This document shows, one piece after another, positions 1-10,008 of a stretch of DNA of 64,000 nt. The notes beneath the pieces were generated by a model. That model saw only the letters and a list, made by a program, of their open reading frames with translations, was not told where the DNA came from and did no database searches. Source of the DNA: Dichomitus squalens LYAD-421 SS1 (lineage: Eukaryota > Basidiomycota > Agaricomycetes > Polyporales > Polyporaceae); contig NW_006766890.1 of assembly GCF_000275845.1 (NCBI RefSeq), forward strand, positions 375,042-439,041. The letters are read 5' to 3'. The translations under genes were made by a program, and so were the position numbers. Numbering within the stretch: position 1 is the stretch's first letter; each line of letters begins with the position of its first letter.

Positions 1-2238
1 CGCGGCCGGCCATTAGAATCTTGGCTGTATTGGAGCTGCCAGAAGCTAGAGATTGCATGCTTAGTACTCGGCCTGAGGAGATCAGAAGTGTACCTGCGCC
101 GCACGAGTGAGCCGCGGAGCTTTCTGATGCTCCTCATATGGCAACGTGTCTCCGTGGCTTCGTCGTTTGGGGGAAACCAGAAGCAGTTGTGAAGTCCAAA
201 GATCTTTCAGTAAGGTCGACATCAATGAGGGGGCTAGTCCGAATCGACGCTCATCCGCCTTCTCCCTTTAGGCGCACCCAAGATCAGATCGGCCAAGAAT
301 GTCCTTCGATTTGAAGCTCGTCCGTGAGAGTGCGCAGTCGAAAGTAAGCGCATGGCCTGGCCATGAACTCATTCTGACGTCCCGCACATACTTGTGTACT
401 GAAGTCCTTGTAGAACATGCGAAGCGACCCGTCATCGTGTGTTCGGTTGCCTATCAAGCGCAGCTTGTACGGAGGCAAGCATAGGCCAGCGTGAGGTCGC
501 GGATATGAGCGGTTGATTCCCGCACGTTTCTCACCGGGAACACGGTTTTCGAGGGAGAAGACGCATCGGGTACCTGGACTGCAAGCTAGCGTCGCTGCAT
601 CAATACGAACAGCGCGATTCGCCCCAGTCCGCCCAGCAGCTCCTTCGAGCCCACGGGGCGCCGACACGGGATCAAAAGCATCTATACTTACAAGTGAGAC
701 GCGTCAGACCGAAAGCAACTTGGGCTATCTTGGCTCACCTCACGTGAGTAAACATGTCCATGTTGTGTCCATTTCCGAGACCGAAGGTCCCCAAAGCAAC
801 TGTTCCAAACGCTACAGCGGAACTTCGGCATGTTATGTCCCGGCGGAAAGAGAGTGCGATCAGCTCGTTGCCGTGCAGAACTTCTCTCGCATCTCCGGTT
901 GCGCTTTCAAGGGGGCCGCTAACATCGGGTGGAGAAGGGGTCTTAGGGTGTTCTGACAGTTCTATTCGACCAGGCGAGACATGTTTAGAGGAAGCTAGAT
1001 ACAAAGTCATCGGTCGCAGATGAGGCCTAGGGCGGAGATCGCGCAGTTTGGGTTCCAGACGTTCTCCAGGCCTTTCTGCACCGCTCCGCAAGCATCAGGA
1101 AGGGGCAACCCGATTTCGAAATTGATGCCATGGATCTTGAGAAGATCTTGAGGGAGGAGAACGAGCCTCGGGGAGACAGATTTTGTGGTACTCTCAGTCA
1201 CTTCTGTGTGAGGTCGAAACGGACGAGAGTGAGGCTCAAGATCGCAATGCACGTCCTTCGTCGCCTGTGTTTAGTGCCGATGTCGGAAGCAGCGAAACTA
1301 TAGAAGCAGCCGAAGCGGCGGTCGCATACGGGAGATAACGGTGCATACACCGGCTGAGGTGTCAGGAAAAGCCGGAAGCCGGTGGGGAGGCTCACTGGAG
1401 CAAGGCAGTTGCCCGCGTTTTGTGTCTGCGACGACAAGAACACTGGTGCTCCTCGACATACTGAGTGTTACTGAGTTATTGTCCCTGCCGGGACTGCTGA
1501 AATCTCCCTTACCGACTGTGGCCGTCACAAGTTCCTAGCATCCGTTCCTAACGCTAGATTGCAATCACATCATGGCGACTATTGTGGTACATGCTCTGTC
1601 TCAGTATGAACACGACGGGCATTGGCCAATGCCGCGGTCCCAAACAGTATCAGAGACGGGCTTAGAAAAGAATGCCAGTCACGGTCATGTCGCTCCGGAC
1701 CCAAGCCAGCCAGCGCTAAACCCCGGGGAAAGGAAGTTTTAGGCTGACAAAGCATTTGACATCAGCATTTATACTCCTTTTTCGGACGGTTACGAGCGCC
1801 AAGCGCCGGCAGGCTCAGGTCTGGAGCTACTACTAGTAGGCCTTGGGACATGACCGCGACTGGCATACATTTCCAAGCCTGTCTCTGGTACTGTTTGGGA
1901 CCACGGCACTGGCTCATGCCCGTCGTGGAATGGTTATATAATGTCCTGCCTTGGAAGGGCACGGTCCATTCAGGGACGACCGAGCTCCTCCTGACTTGTC
2001 GGCGAGTCGCGCTAGTTCTGTATGAAGGCAGGCAGAGCGGGCGCACCGCGCACGACCATCAAGAGGTTATCGGAATAGAGTCTGCATTATTCCGCGAACC
2101 CGGATGTTGCGACCTCCTGCCCGACACGCGACTATCGATGGCTCCGATGACTTGAGGTGCCTTATCTCAGTGTAGCACCTCCACCCTCCAGCCTCACCGT
2201 CTGCGACTTCTCAGCCTTCTATCGCGTCCAAGTACAGT
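1..2238. other. Gene-poor left edge, no supported CDS
   Basis: No open frame here resembles a protein family, and none can be linked into a spliced model with convincing phase. The longest frames (for example 513-956 on the plus strand) lack typical codon structure and domains. The only structured element I can see is the imperfect inverted repeat at about 1612-1926. The last 100 bases or so form the upstream region of the dehydrogenase gene that starts at 2239. The stretch may be a decayed mobile-element remnant or simple intergenic DNA. Confidence 0.6.
1612..1926. repeat. Diverged inverted repeat, 80-bp arms
   Basis: The 80 bases at 1612-1691 match the reverse complement of 1847-1926 with 10 mismatches by my hand alignment (about 87%), most of them transitions. 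Similarity continues inward: about 26 further bases align after a roughly 19-bp insertion on the right arm. The arms are separated by about 155 bp. This could be a fold-back element relic or two oppositely oriented copies of a dispersed repeat. No transposase frame is visible. Confidence 0.75.
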
Positions 2239-3789
2239 ATGCCGGGTCGTATACAGAACAAGGTGCGGGAGTTTGGCAAAGAATTTCGTGCGCCATGCAC
2301 GATGTCGCTCGCGTCATCTAATCGCGAAATCGCCTCAGGCCGCGCTCATTACTGGTGCTGGATCGTGAGTCCACCCCTTCTCCGGTGTCCGATCGTGCTG
2401 AGATCGTCGACCCTCCACGCCGCTGCATAAAGTGGTATTGGTCTGGAGTCGTCGCTCCTCTTCGCACAGGAAGGCGCGAACGTGCTTCTGGTGGACATCA
2501 ACCTCGCCGCGGCGGAGAAGACACTCGCGCTCATCAAGGAGCGTTTCCCCAACGTCAAGGCGGCTGCGATCAAGGCGGATGTGGGCAAGGAGGAAGATGT
2601 GAAGGGCGCGGTAGACAAGGCCGTCGAGCTGTTCGGCCGCTTAGACATCATGGTACGTCAAGGTAGTCTCCAGAGTTTCCTCCCCTTCCCCCTGCGCTCG
2701 TAACAAGAAATATACACTGAACATGATGTGCGTTTCGTGCAGTTTAACAATGCAGGTGCGCGCAACCTCAAAGACTTCGGCGCGACATTGATACCAGGAA
2801 CCATTGAAATCCTATTCTCCGACAGGCATCATGCATCCCGAGGACGATAACGCGCTCAACACCGAGGAGCGCATCTGGGACCTCACGATGCAGATCAACG
2901 TCAAGGGCGTCTGGTGGGGCTGCAAGTACGCGATCCTCGCCATGCGCAAGAACCCGACCGACGAGGCCCTCGGCCTGCACACGGGCGGGAGCATCATCAA
3001 CACCGCGAGCTTTGTCGCGCTCATGGGCGCGGCGACGCCGCAGCTTGCTTGTGCGTACGCGCTCCTGCAACCCGTCGGCGCTCCCGCATCGAGCTAATCA
3101 TGTCGTGTTGCCGGACAGATACTGCTTCGAAGGTGAGCGTGTTTCGCTGCAGGCGCGAAGGACGTTTGGTCAACAGTCCCGATGCTTCAGGGCGCCGTCC
3201 TCGCAATGACTCGCGAGCTCGCCATGGTTCACGCCCGGGAAGGCATTCGACTCAACTCCATTTGCCCGTACGTCGCGACTAAAACGACGTTGTGGGCTAA
3301 TCCTGACCTTCCTTGTCCTTGCTTGCAGTGGTCCTCTGAAGACGCGTTAGTGGCTCCATCCCCGCCTCTTGCTACGCGTGCTCACGCGCTCATGGCTGGT
3401 CAATCTGCCGTCGGCCTATGCTTCCCGTTCACAGCCCTCCTGATGGATTTCCTCAACACGCAAGAGAAGCGCGATCGCCGCCTTGTCCACCTCCCCATGG
3501 GCCGGTTCGGGGAGGCCGTCGAAGTCGCCAAGGGCGCCCTATTCCGTGCGTATCCACCGTTTACGGCACATCTCCAGCGCTAATGCCCGCTTGGGTCGAC
3601 ACAGTCGCTAGCGACGACAGCAGCTACATGACGGTGAGTGCAGTACTCCAGTGATCGCGTTCACGTCGTCTGACCGGACGTTGTCCGGATTCAAAGGGCA
3701 CCGACTTCAAGGTCGACGGTGGTCTCAGTTCTTGCTATGTGACGCCGCTTGGCGAGCAGGCCCTTCCCCCTCCCCCTAGCCTCGTATGA
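2239..3789 (+). CDS. Short-chain dehydrogenase/reductase (classical SDR)
   Basis: Predicted NAD(P)-dependent oxidoreductase of 282 residues. Exons: 2239-2262, 2339-2364, 2433-2652, 2743-2755, 2826-3050, 3119-3132, 3191-3267, 3329-3345, 3435-3545, 3605-3633, 3697-3789; they sum to 849 nt in frame. The Rossmann cofactor motif TGAGSGIG lies at residues 14-21, NNAG at 92-95, the catalytic serine in the segment INTASF, and the YxxxK pair at Y170 and K174. The C-terminal VDGG motif is present. The sequence resembles glucose/ribitol or cyclopentanol dehydrogenase-type SDRs, but the substrate cannot be read from it. Three of the eleven exons are only 13, 14 and 17 nt long, so automated gene callers may miss them. 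The start gives the usual short lead before the cofactor motif. Confidence 0.88.
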
Positions 3790-4009
3790 TCGAGGGCTGA
3801 AATGCTGCCCACTCTGGGTACAACATGTGTACTCTGCTCCACATCATGGCGTGTCGTATCCGTTCAACCAATGTTGTACATTAGAAATTACAAGTACAGA
3901 ATAGATGATCATGCGCAAAGCTGCTAGTGTCAATGCGAGCAACCGTGGGCGTTAGTGGAGTTCCGTTCGTGCAGTATGTATCGAGCGATGCAACTCGTCA
4001 GATCAGGAT

Positions 4010-4821
4010 TCAGTGTGCCTTCTTGCCTTCGACAGCCTTGATCCTGGCGATCTCCTCGGTGATGCCCTGGTGCACCGACTTCTGAAGCGACGGGTTGTAC
4101 CCGAAGAACTTGAAGAGGAGCTCCAAGTGCACGAAGAAGGGGGCAAGGACGAGAGCTGCATATCGTGAACATCAGCGACAGCCAATGCGTATACGACAAA
4201 CGTTGCTCACCGCCGAGCAGGTTATCGAGGAGAGCAGGGGCTCGGCCCTCAGCCAAGAAGTGGCCAGCGAACTGGGCGATCCAAGAGACTACGTGGACGG
4301 CAAGCGCCTCGTTGAAGCTGTTCGGCTTGTGGGAGTAAGCCGAGGCGGTGAGGACGATGAGGACGTATTCAGGAGCGTATATGAGCTGGTGGTGAATGAG
4401 CTTGCGCCACGGCTACGGAACGGCATGAGATAGACGCACCGCCGCAGTAGGTTCTAGGGCGAAGTAATACGCCCAGTTGGCTATCCCCCAGAGAGCAGAC
4501 CAGTTGAAGTCGAACGCGAGGTATTCGTTGAACTGGGCATGGATCTGAGGGAAGGAGGAAGGGACGGGGAGACGAGAGCCAAGGACGAGACCAGTCCTGC
4601 GTGTACGCTTGAGGATCACGTACATCGAGCAGAGTATTATGGCGAAACGAACCAGACCAGAACGGGAACGAAGATCATATGAATGGCAACGTTCACCGGG
4701 TTATCATGGTAGGCACCGTAGAAGATGAGCTGTTGCCCCGCAAGACGCGCATGAGCAGAGCCTCTACAGGCGACCGAACAGCGTCTCATACCTGCTTCTT
4801 CACGTTGAGTAGGCCGGACAT
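4010..4821 (-). CDS. MPO1: MPO1-like 2-hydroxy fatty acid dioxygenase (DUF962)
   Basis: Predicted 178-residue multi-pass ER membrane protein. Exons: 4010-4155, 4211-4385, 4440-4544, 4649-4729, 4792-4821. The first exon ends just before the family signature FYGAYHDNPVNVAIH, whose histidines are expected iron ligands. A second conserved segment, IAQFLGHFLAEGRAPALLDNL, carries the later His pair and the RPAL-like motif. Known yeast Mpo1 oxidises 2-hydroxy fatty acids in phytosphingosine catabolism, and I infer the same role. The third exon boundary (acceptor at 4545) is the least certain; the alternative acceptor is three codons further in. The gene is head-to-head with SEC22, 345 bp apart. Confidence 0.85.
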
Positions 4822-5166
4822 GGCGCGTTGGCAATGATACAGACGGAGGAGATGGTGAGTGTGGGGAAAGGGTGAACTAGCAAACCCTCCCGAGCGATGT
4901 TATGACATATGCTTCCGGGCCAGAGCGTCGAGCGACATCCGCCGCCGGGACCGGGCGGCGGTGCGACGAGAACGCTCCCGGTCCAATCCCAGATGCGCTG
5001 TTGATATCCGGGCCTGCCATTGGGGTTAGGGTCTGGGATTGGGGTTAGGGCTTTGCACGTGAGTAACACGTAGGGGGCCATTACAAGCGCCCGTTGACGC
5101 TGTCCGTCCCTGCTGTACTCCCGGTCCCCCACCCTCCTCGACTCTTCCTCCAAGCCGCTATTTATC
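4822..5166. promoter_or_regulatory. Divergent promoter MPO1/SEC22 with telomere-like repeats
   Basis: Shared 345-bp region between two divergent start codons. It contains two exact copies of ATTGGGGTTAGGG (5019-5031 and 5038-5050), each holding the TTAGGG telomere unit. In fungi such units in promoters are bound by Tbf1/TRF-like Myb factors, so this is a plausible regulatory element here. That function is inferred; the repeat itself is directly visible. Confidence 0.55.
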
Positions 5167-6065
5167 ATGGTCAAGTCTACGCTCGTAGTGCGCGCATCTG
5201 ATGCTCTTCCATTGGCGGCCAGTGTAGACGACGAACAGGTCCGGACTCTCGACGGTCACGCTCCTCCTCCCAAGCTAATACCGAGCAGACAGAGCAAGCA
5301 TTGTCTGAGCACAAGCAACAAGCCAAGCTCATCTTCCGCAGGATAGGGCCCAACTCTGAATCTCGTTGTACCATTGAGAGCGGACCATACAATCTACAGT
5401 AAGTGTCGCATCTGAGCTGCCGTGCCGTCATGCTTCTGCTGAGGACTCGCTATGTTCAGCTACCTTATAGCCGAAAATGTCATCTACCTTGTCATTGCAG
5501 ACAAGTCATACCCCCGCAAGCTCGCCTTTTCTTACCTCGATGAGCTATCAAAGGAGTTTCAAACATCATATGGCGCAAAAGTGGACAACGTGCGGAAACC
5601 ATATGCATTTGTCGGCTTCGGTAAGTCGCGCCGAATGTAACTCGCCGGAGATACACGAGGTGATCTGGTTCTACCCGCAGATACATTCATGTCAAAGACT
5701 ACTCGGCTGTACCAAGACACGAGGACCGCAAGCGCTGCAGGGAGCTCTCATTTGGACAAACTAAACGACGAGCTGCAGGACGTTACGCGAATCATGACAA
5801 AGAACATGGAGGAGCTTTTATGGAGAGGGGATTCGCTCGACAGTAAGTGCTGCTTCCTATCGAACACGCACATGGATTCGGCCTGACATGACCTATCTCC
5901 TCCCCGCCAGGAATGTCGCACCTATCGACCTCATTACGTTCCGAATCGGAAAAATACCGTCGTGCGGCGAGGAATATCAACCTACAAGCGATGATTCGGC
6001 AGTATGCACCCATCGGCGCGGTCGTGCTTCTGCTCATAATTTTCATCTATTGGCGATTCTCATGA
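5167..6065 (+). CDS. SEC22: Sec22-type vesicle SNARE (longin R-SNARE)
   Basis: A 219-residue R-SNARE for ER-Golgi transport. Exons: 5167-5238, 5289-5398, 5460-5620, 5681-5842, 5911-6065 (660 nt in frame). An N-terminal longin domain (about residues 1-120) includes the segment YLVIADKSYPRKLAFSYLDEL. The SNARE coiled coil follows (LNDELQDVTRIMTKNMEELL, then the RGDSLD segment with the zero-layer region). A C-terminal transmembrane anchor, APIGAVVLLLIIFIYWRF, ends the protein. Length and order match Sec22 in other fungi. The first codons are MVKSTLVVRASD, in line with longin starts. It shares a divergent promoter with the MPO1-like gene. Confidence 0.93.
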
Positions 6066-6508
6066 GGAAGGACGGCTTTTGGATTTGTTCCCGTGTATTT
6101 TGTACTTACCCCGTTAATGTTCCCTATTCCCGCATCGTATTCGTTTCACCGCCTTCACCATTGCTATACATGCTTCCATGACTTGAGTGCACTCCAACAT
6201 GTGAGAAGGTCGATGTGGCGCGTCGACCACCGCCTGAGAGGCCACGATGTCGCTTAGTCGCCCAACGGGATCTTGCCGCTGACCACGATGCAGGCACTTC
6301 GGGTTCTCGGGCTCTGGGGTATATATACAACAGATAATCGTGCATCTCTACGATAACCGCGCAGTCCGCCTGCTTTCAGGTCTCTCGGATTGCCTGCTGA
6401 CGTTTGTCCTTGCCTTCTCTCTCCAAAACCGCGGGGACCTGAGCAGGGGAGAAGACCTGCGTCTGTGACTCTCAACGCCCCTTCCTTCTTGAGAACTCCT
6501 CGATCAAG
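6066..6508. other. Intergenic, 3' end of SEC22 and promoter of next gene
   Basis: 443 bases without a supported gene. It includes a TATA-like stretch (GGTATATATAC around 6316-6326) upstream of the start at 6509. The bases just before that start look like a fungal leader. No RNA gene is visible. Confidence 0.5.
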
Positions 6509-8916
6509 ATGAACGTTTACCGCTCGGTGACTCCGGTCCCAGTCTCGCCCATCGGATCGCACGCGTCGCCTTATACCCAGACGACTGCCTATCCGCAGGC
6601 AGCTACCTATCCACAGGCGACTCCCTATTCACAGGCGACTCCCTATTCACAGACAACACCCTATCCGCAGACGACGCCGCAGCAAGCGGCCAACATCCAG
6701 CCAGGTTCGATCACTTACACGACGACGACGGGCCCCGATGGACAGATTATATACCATCCTTTCAAGTACGCTCTTTATACATCTCAGCGCCGATAAACCC
6801 ATCGGTGAGCTGATCTCTGCGTACTACCTACAGAGCGGTCGCCGCCAGGTGTGTAATCTCCTTCGGATCATCCTGTATTGTCTGGTGACACTGTCGATCG
6901 TAGCTACCAAACTGCGCAAGGCATAGTTAACGGTATCCAGTGGATTCCCGCTGAAGCGACTTCGGTGCTCCCGGCAGGCGCGACCGTCGCAGATGCTGTA
7001 AGTCTCCCTACCTTCCTGCCTGCCGCATATGCTAGAGCTTCGTGGCGTAGTCTCTCAACGGATCCGTGGGCCGTCGGGGAGATGATAGGAACTGGTATGT
7101 GTATTTGGCATAACCCTGAATTCTTGGTCGCCGATGGACTTGATAGGCGAGACGATGACTACAGGCGCCGAGATGAGGACGCCGCGAGACGCTCACCGAG
7201 GTACGATAGAGATGGCAGGCGGTACGACGACGACGACTACCTCCGTCGTGATCGCGATCGCGAAGACCGTGATGACCGAGACTACCGTCGCCCTCGGGAC
7301 CGCGACGAGCGTGACCGCGAGCGCGATCGGGAACGCAGGCAGAGCACGTACGGCCAGTACCCGAGCGACGACAAGTATTCCACTAGCGACCTCGAGCGCC
7401 GCATGGAGAACCTCGACATCGAACGCCGCGAGAGAGACCGCCAGCGCGAACGTGAGCGCGAGTATGAGCGCGAGAAGGATCGCGAGCGCGAGCGCGACGG
7501 CGTCCGTCCTCGCAGAGGCTCGTTCTACGGCGGAGGCGAACGCCCCACCAGCACCTACCAACCCGCGCCTGGTGGCAATTATCCCGCGACGTACACCACG
7601 GCTACCTCGAGCACGTATACCGCCGCCCCCGGCGGTAATTATCCCGTTTCCGCCGCCTACCGTGCGCCCTCGCCGCGTCCTCTCGACCGACCAGCCTCTC
7701 CGTACCGCAACCCCGGCGCCGTTCCACGTCCCGCGTCTCCTTACATGGCAGGTGGTGCTGTGCCCTACGCTCCGCGCCCCGTGTCTCCGTACCAAGCTGG
7801 CGGCGCGATCCCTCGCGCCGCGTCTCCCTACCAGGCCGGGGGCATTCAACGTGCGGCGTCTCCGTACGGTGGCCCTCCGCCCATTGCCCGCGCTGGCTCG
7901 CCCTACGGGGGTGCGATCCCGCCTCGTGCTGCTTCTCCGTACTACGGTGGCTCTACCGCTGGAGCTGGTGGTGTCTATGGACCAGGCCACGTCCTCGAAG
8001 GCCAGTCCATGCGTGGTGGCGCAAGTCCATACGCCCCGCCTGTTAATCTCTACGCCAACCCGAATACCTCCTATGGTGCGGGTGGACAAGGCTCCTACGG
8101 GGCGTCCGGACAGAACCCCTACGGAGCCGCTTCCCCTTACGGCTCGGGCATCGGCTCGCATGCGTCTCCCCGTGTTGGCTCAGTCCCTCTCGACTCTGCC
8201 GGCGCCGGGCAGCAACAGATGCTCACCGTCCCGGAGGGCTTTAACCGCCCGCCCAACCGCGCGCAGCCGTACACGCAGTTCGAGATGTTGAAGGTCACGG
8301 ACCTGGACGACCTGCTCGAGCAGATGCCACGCATGCCTGCGGTCCTCATGCCCCACGACGTTTACCACGACGACTGGATCAGGTTGATGTCTGTAAGTCC
8401 CCCCTCCTGTATAACTGCTCGCCGTGGAACTTCGTAGCTCATCCACTCGTCCGTCTGTCGCCGTAGGATCTTGGCCTCGCCTGGACCGGCACGATGCCCG
8501 TCCCGCAATACTCGCCCGACGGCCGTCCCCCCAAGCGCTCCACGCTCGCGGCAGACGTGATTGACCTCTGGAACGCGTCCTTCTTCCGCATGCGGGGTGT
8601 CGAGATGATACTGTACAAGGGCCGTGAGAGGCGCTCGGGCCGCCTCGCGGGCACGGTCGACATGAATCTGCCCGGGTTCGACAAGTTCGACGTGTCGTCC
8701 CCGTCTGAGGACGAGGACGACTCGGAGGAGGACCGCTACCGCGATCGCGACCGGTATGGCGCGTACGGACGCACGGAGACGGACTCCCGCGCACGGCGGG
8801 AGAAGAAGGCAGAGCAGCGGAGACGCAAGATGGAGAAGAAGATCAAGAAGAGGCAGAGGGAGATGGAGAAGTCGTACGCGGTCTACTTGCAGTGTGTTCC
8901 GCCGAGTGAGATATGA
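6509..8916 (+). CDS. Basidiomycete protein with RD/RE-rich and SPY repeats
   Basis: Uncharacterised protein of 701 residues. Exons: 6509-6765, 6834-6848 (15-nt microexon), 6904-6997, 7051-7094, 7147-8392, 8467-8916. The N-terminus has YPQ/YSQ-type T-rich repeats. Residues about 138-258 form a highly charged Arg/Asp/Glu run (alternating DRDR and ERER). Residues about 309-410 hold roughly ten repeats of the form RAASPYxGG. A globular, probably conserved domain spans about 511-635 (DLDDLLEQMPRMPAVLMPHD through the segment with LGLAWTGTMPVPQY). The tail is acidic, then lysine/arginine-rich. The charged and SPY parts suggest a disordered nuclear RNA-binding or condensate protein; that is inference only. 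The last exon could contain a further donor near 8892, so the C-terminus is provisional. Confidence 0.72.
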
Positions 8917-9380
8917 GATGGGGGCTGGTGATTTGCGGTTTGTTTGGAGAAGACTGGAGCATGTATGGGGCAGTCGAAGGATGGAACAGAAGTTAAGATC
9001 TTGTATGCATATGTGCGTAGATACCATGTACTCGGACATGCCCTTTCATTTCACTGCACTGCTGCCATCATGAGTCGTCGTTTGTGACTATGAACTGTTC
9101 GACCGTAATAGACTCCTTTCGCGGACGGTTAAGACTAGAGATCCGGCCTTCTCATTGATTGGGGACGGGTAAGGCGCTGATTCAAGACCGTTGGCGAATA
9201 GGCTCTAATAGTCGAACATCACAACTTGGCAAGCTCGCCGATCCATATGCGTTATGGCGTAAGGATGAGCGATATGACGCTAGTGGATGCTATGGTCAGC
9301 CAGCCCTCCGAAGATTCTTGTTTTAACCATTAAACTAAAGATGAACAGTAATTCAAAGGGGTTATTAAGGAAAAACTAGC
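8917..9380. other. Intergenic 3' region before assembly gap
   Basis: About 460 bases after the SPY-repeat gene with no supported gene. It becomes AT-rich toward the gap. Nothing recognisable. Confidence 0.5.
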
Positions 9381-9837
9381 NNNNNNNNNNNNNNNNNNNN
9401 NNNNNNNNNNNNNNNNNNNNNNNNNNNNNNNNNNNNNNNNNNNNNNNNNNNNNNNNNNNNNNNNNNNNNNNNNNNNNNNNNNNNNNNNNNNNNNNNNNNN
9501 NNNNNNNNNNNNNNNNNNNNNNNNNNNNNNNNNNNNNNNNNNNNNNNNNNNNNNNNNNNNNNNNNNNNNNNNNNNNNNNNNNNNNNNNNNNNNNNNNNNN
9601 NNNNNNNNNNNNNNNNNNNNNNNNNNNNNNNNNNNNNNNNNNNNNNNNNNNNNNNNNNNNNNNNNNNNNNNNNNNNNNNNNNNNNNNNNNNNNNNNNNNN
9701 NNNNNNNNNNNNNNNNNNNNNNNNNNNNNNNNNNNNNNNNNNNNNNNNNNNNNNNNNNNNNNNNNNNNNNNNNNNNNNNNNNNNNNNNNNNNNNNNNNNN
9801 NNNNNNNNNNNNNNNNNNNNNNNNNNNNNNNNNNNNN
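9381..9837. other. Assembly gap (457 N)
   Basis: An unbroken run of N. The 12-mer GGAAAAACTAGC occurs immediately before the gap (9369-9380) and again immediately after it (9838-9849). This suggests an unmerged contig overlap or a collapsed repeat rather than 457 bases of unknown unique sequence. The gap lies between two convergent genes, so no coding exon appears to be lost. Confidence 0.97.
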
Positions 9838-10008
9838 GGAAAAACTAGCAAATTTATAAAAAAGGAGGGCATAAGTCCAAAAGCCACAATTTACCTATAG
9901 TCTGCTGTACATACTGAGGTACATAGAGAGAGGCATCATTATAACGTACTACATGTATATATCCAGTCCAGCGAAGTACGAAGTCCGGAGGAGACAGAAA
10001 GTCGTTGC

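Noticed and set aside
513..956. 147-codon plus-strand frame in the left edge
   Set aside because: No domain, no splice continuation, several equally long frames on other strands.
5019..5050. Chromosome end or telomere
   Set aside because: Only two TTAGGG units, embedded between two normal genes; best seen as a promoter element.
7193..8161. 322-codon open frame on the minus strand opposite the SPY-repeat gene
   Set aside because: Composition is the mirror of the Arg/Asp/Glu and SPY repeats on the plus strand; no family resemblance. Shadow frame.
9330..9887. Open frame running through the N gap
   Set aside because: It is an artefact of translating N; only about 30 real codons flank it.
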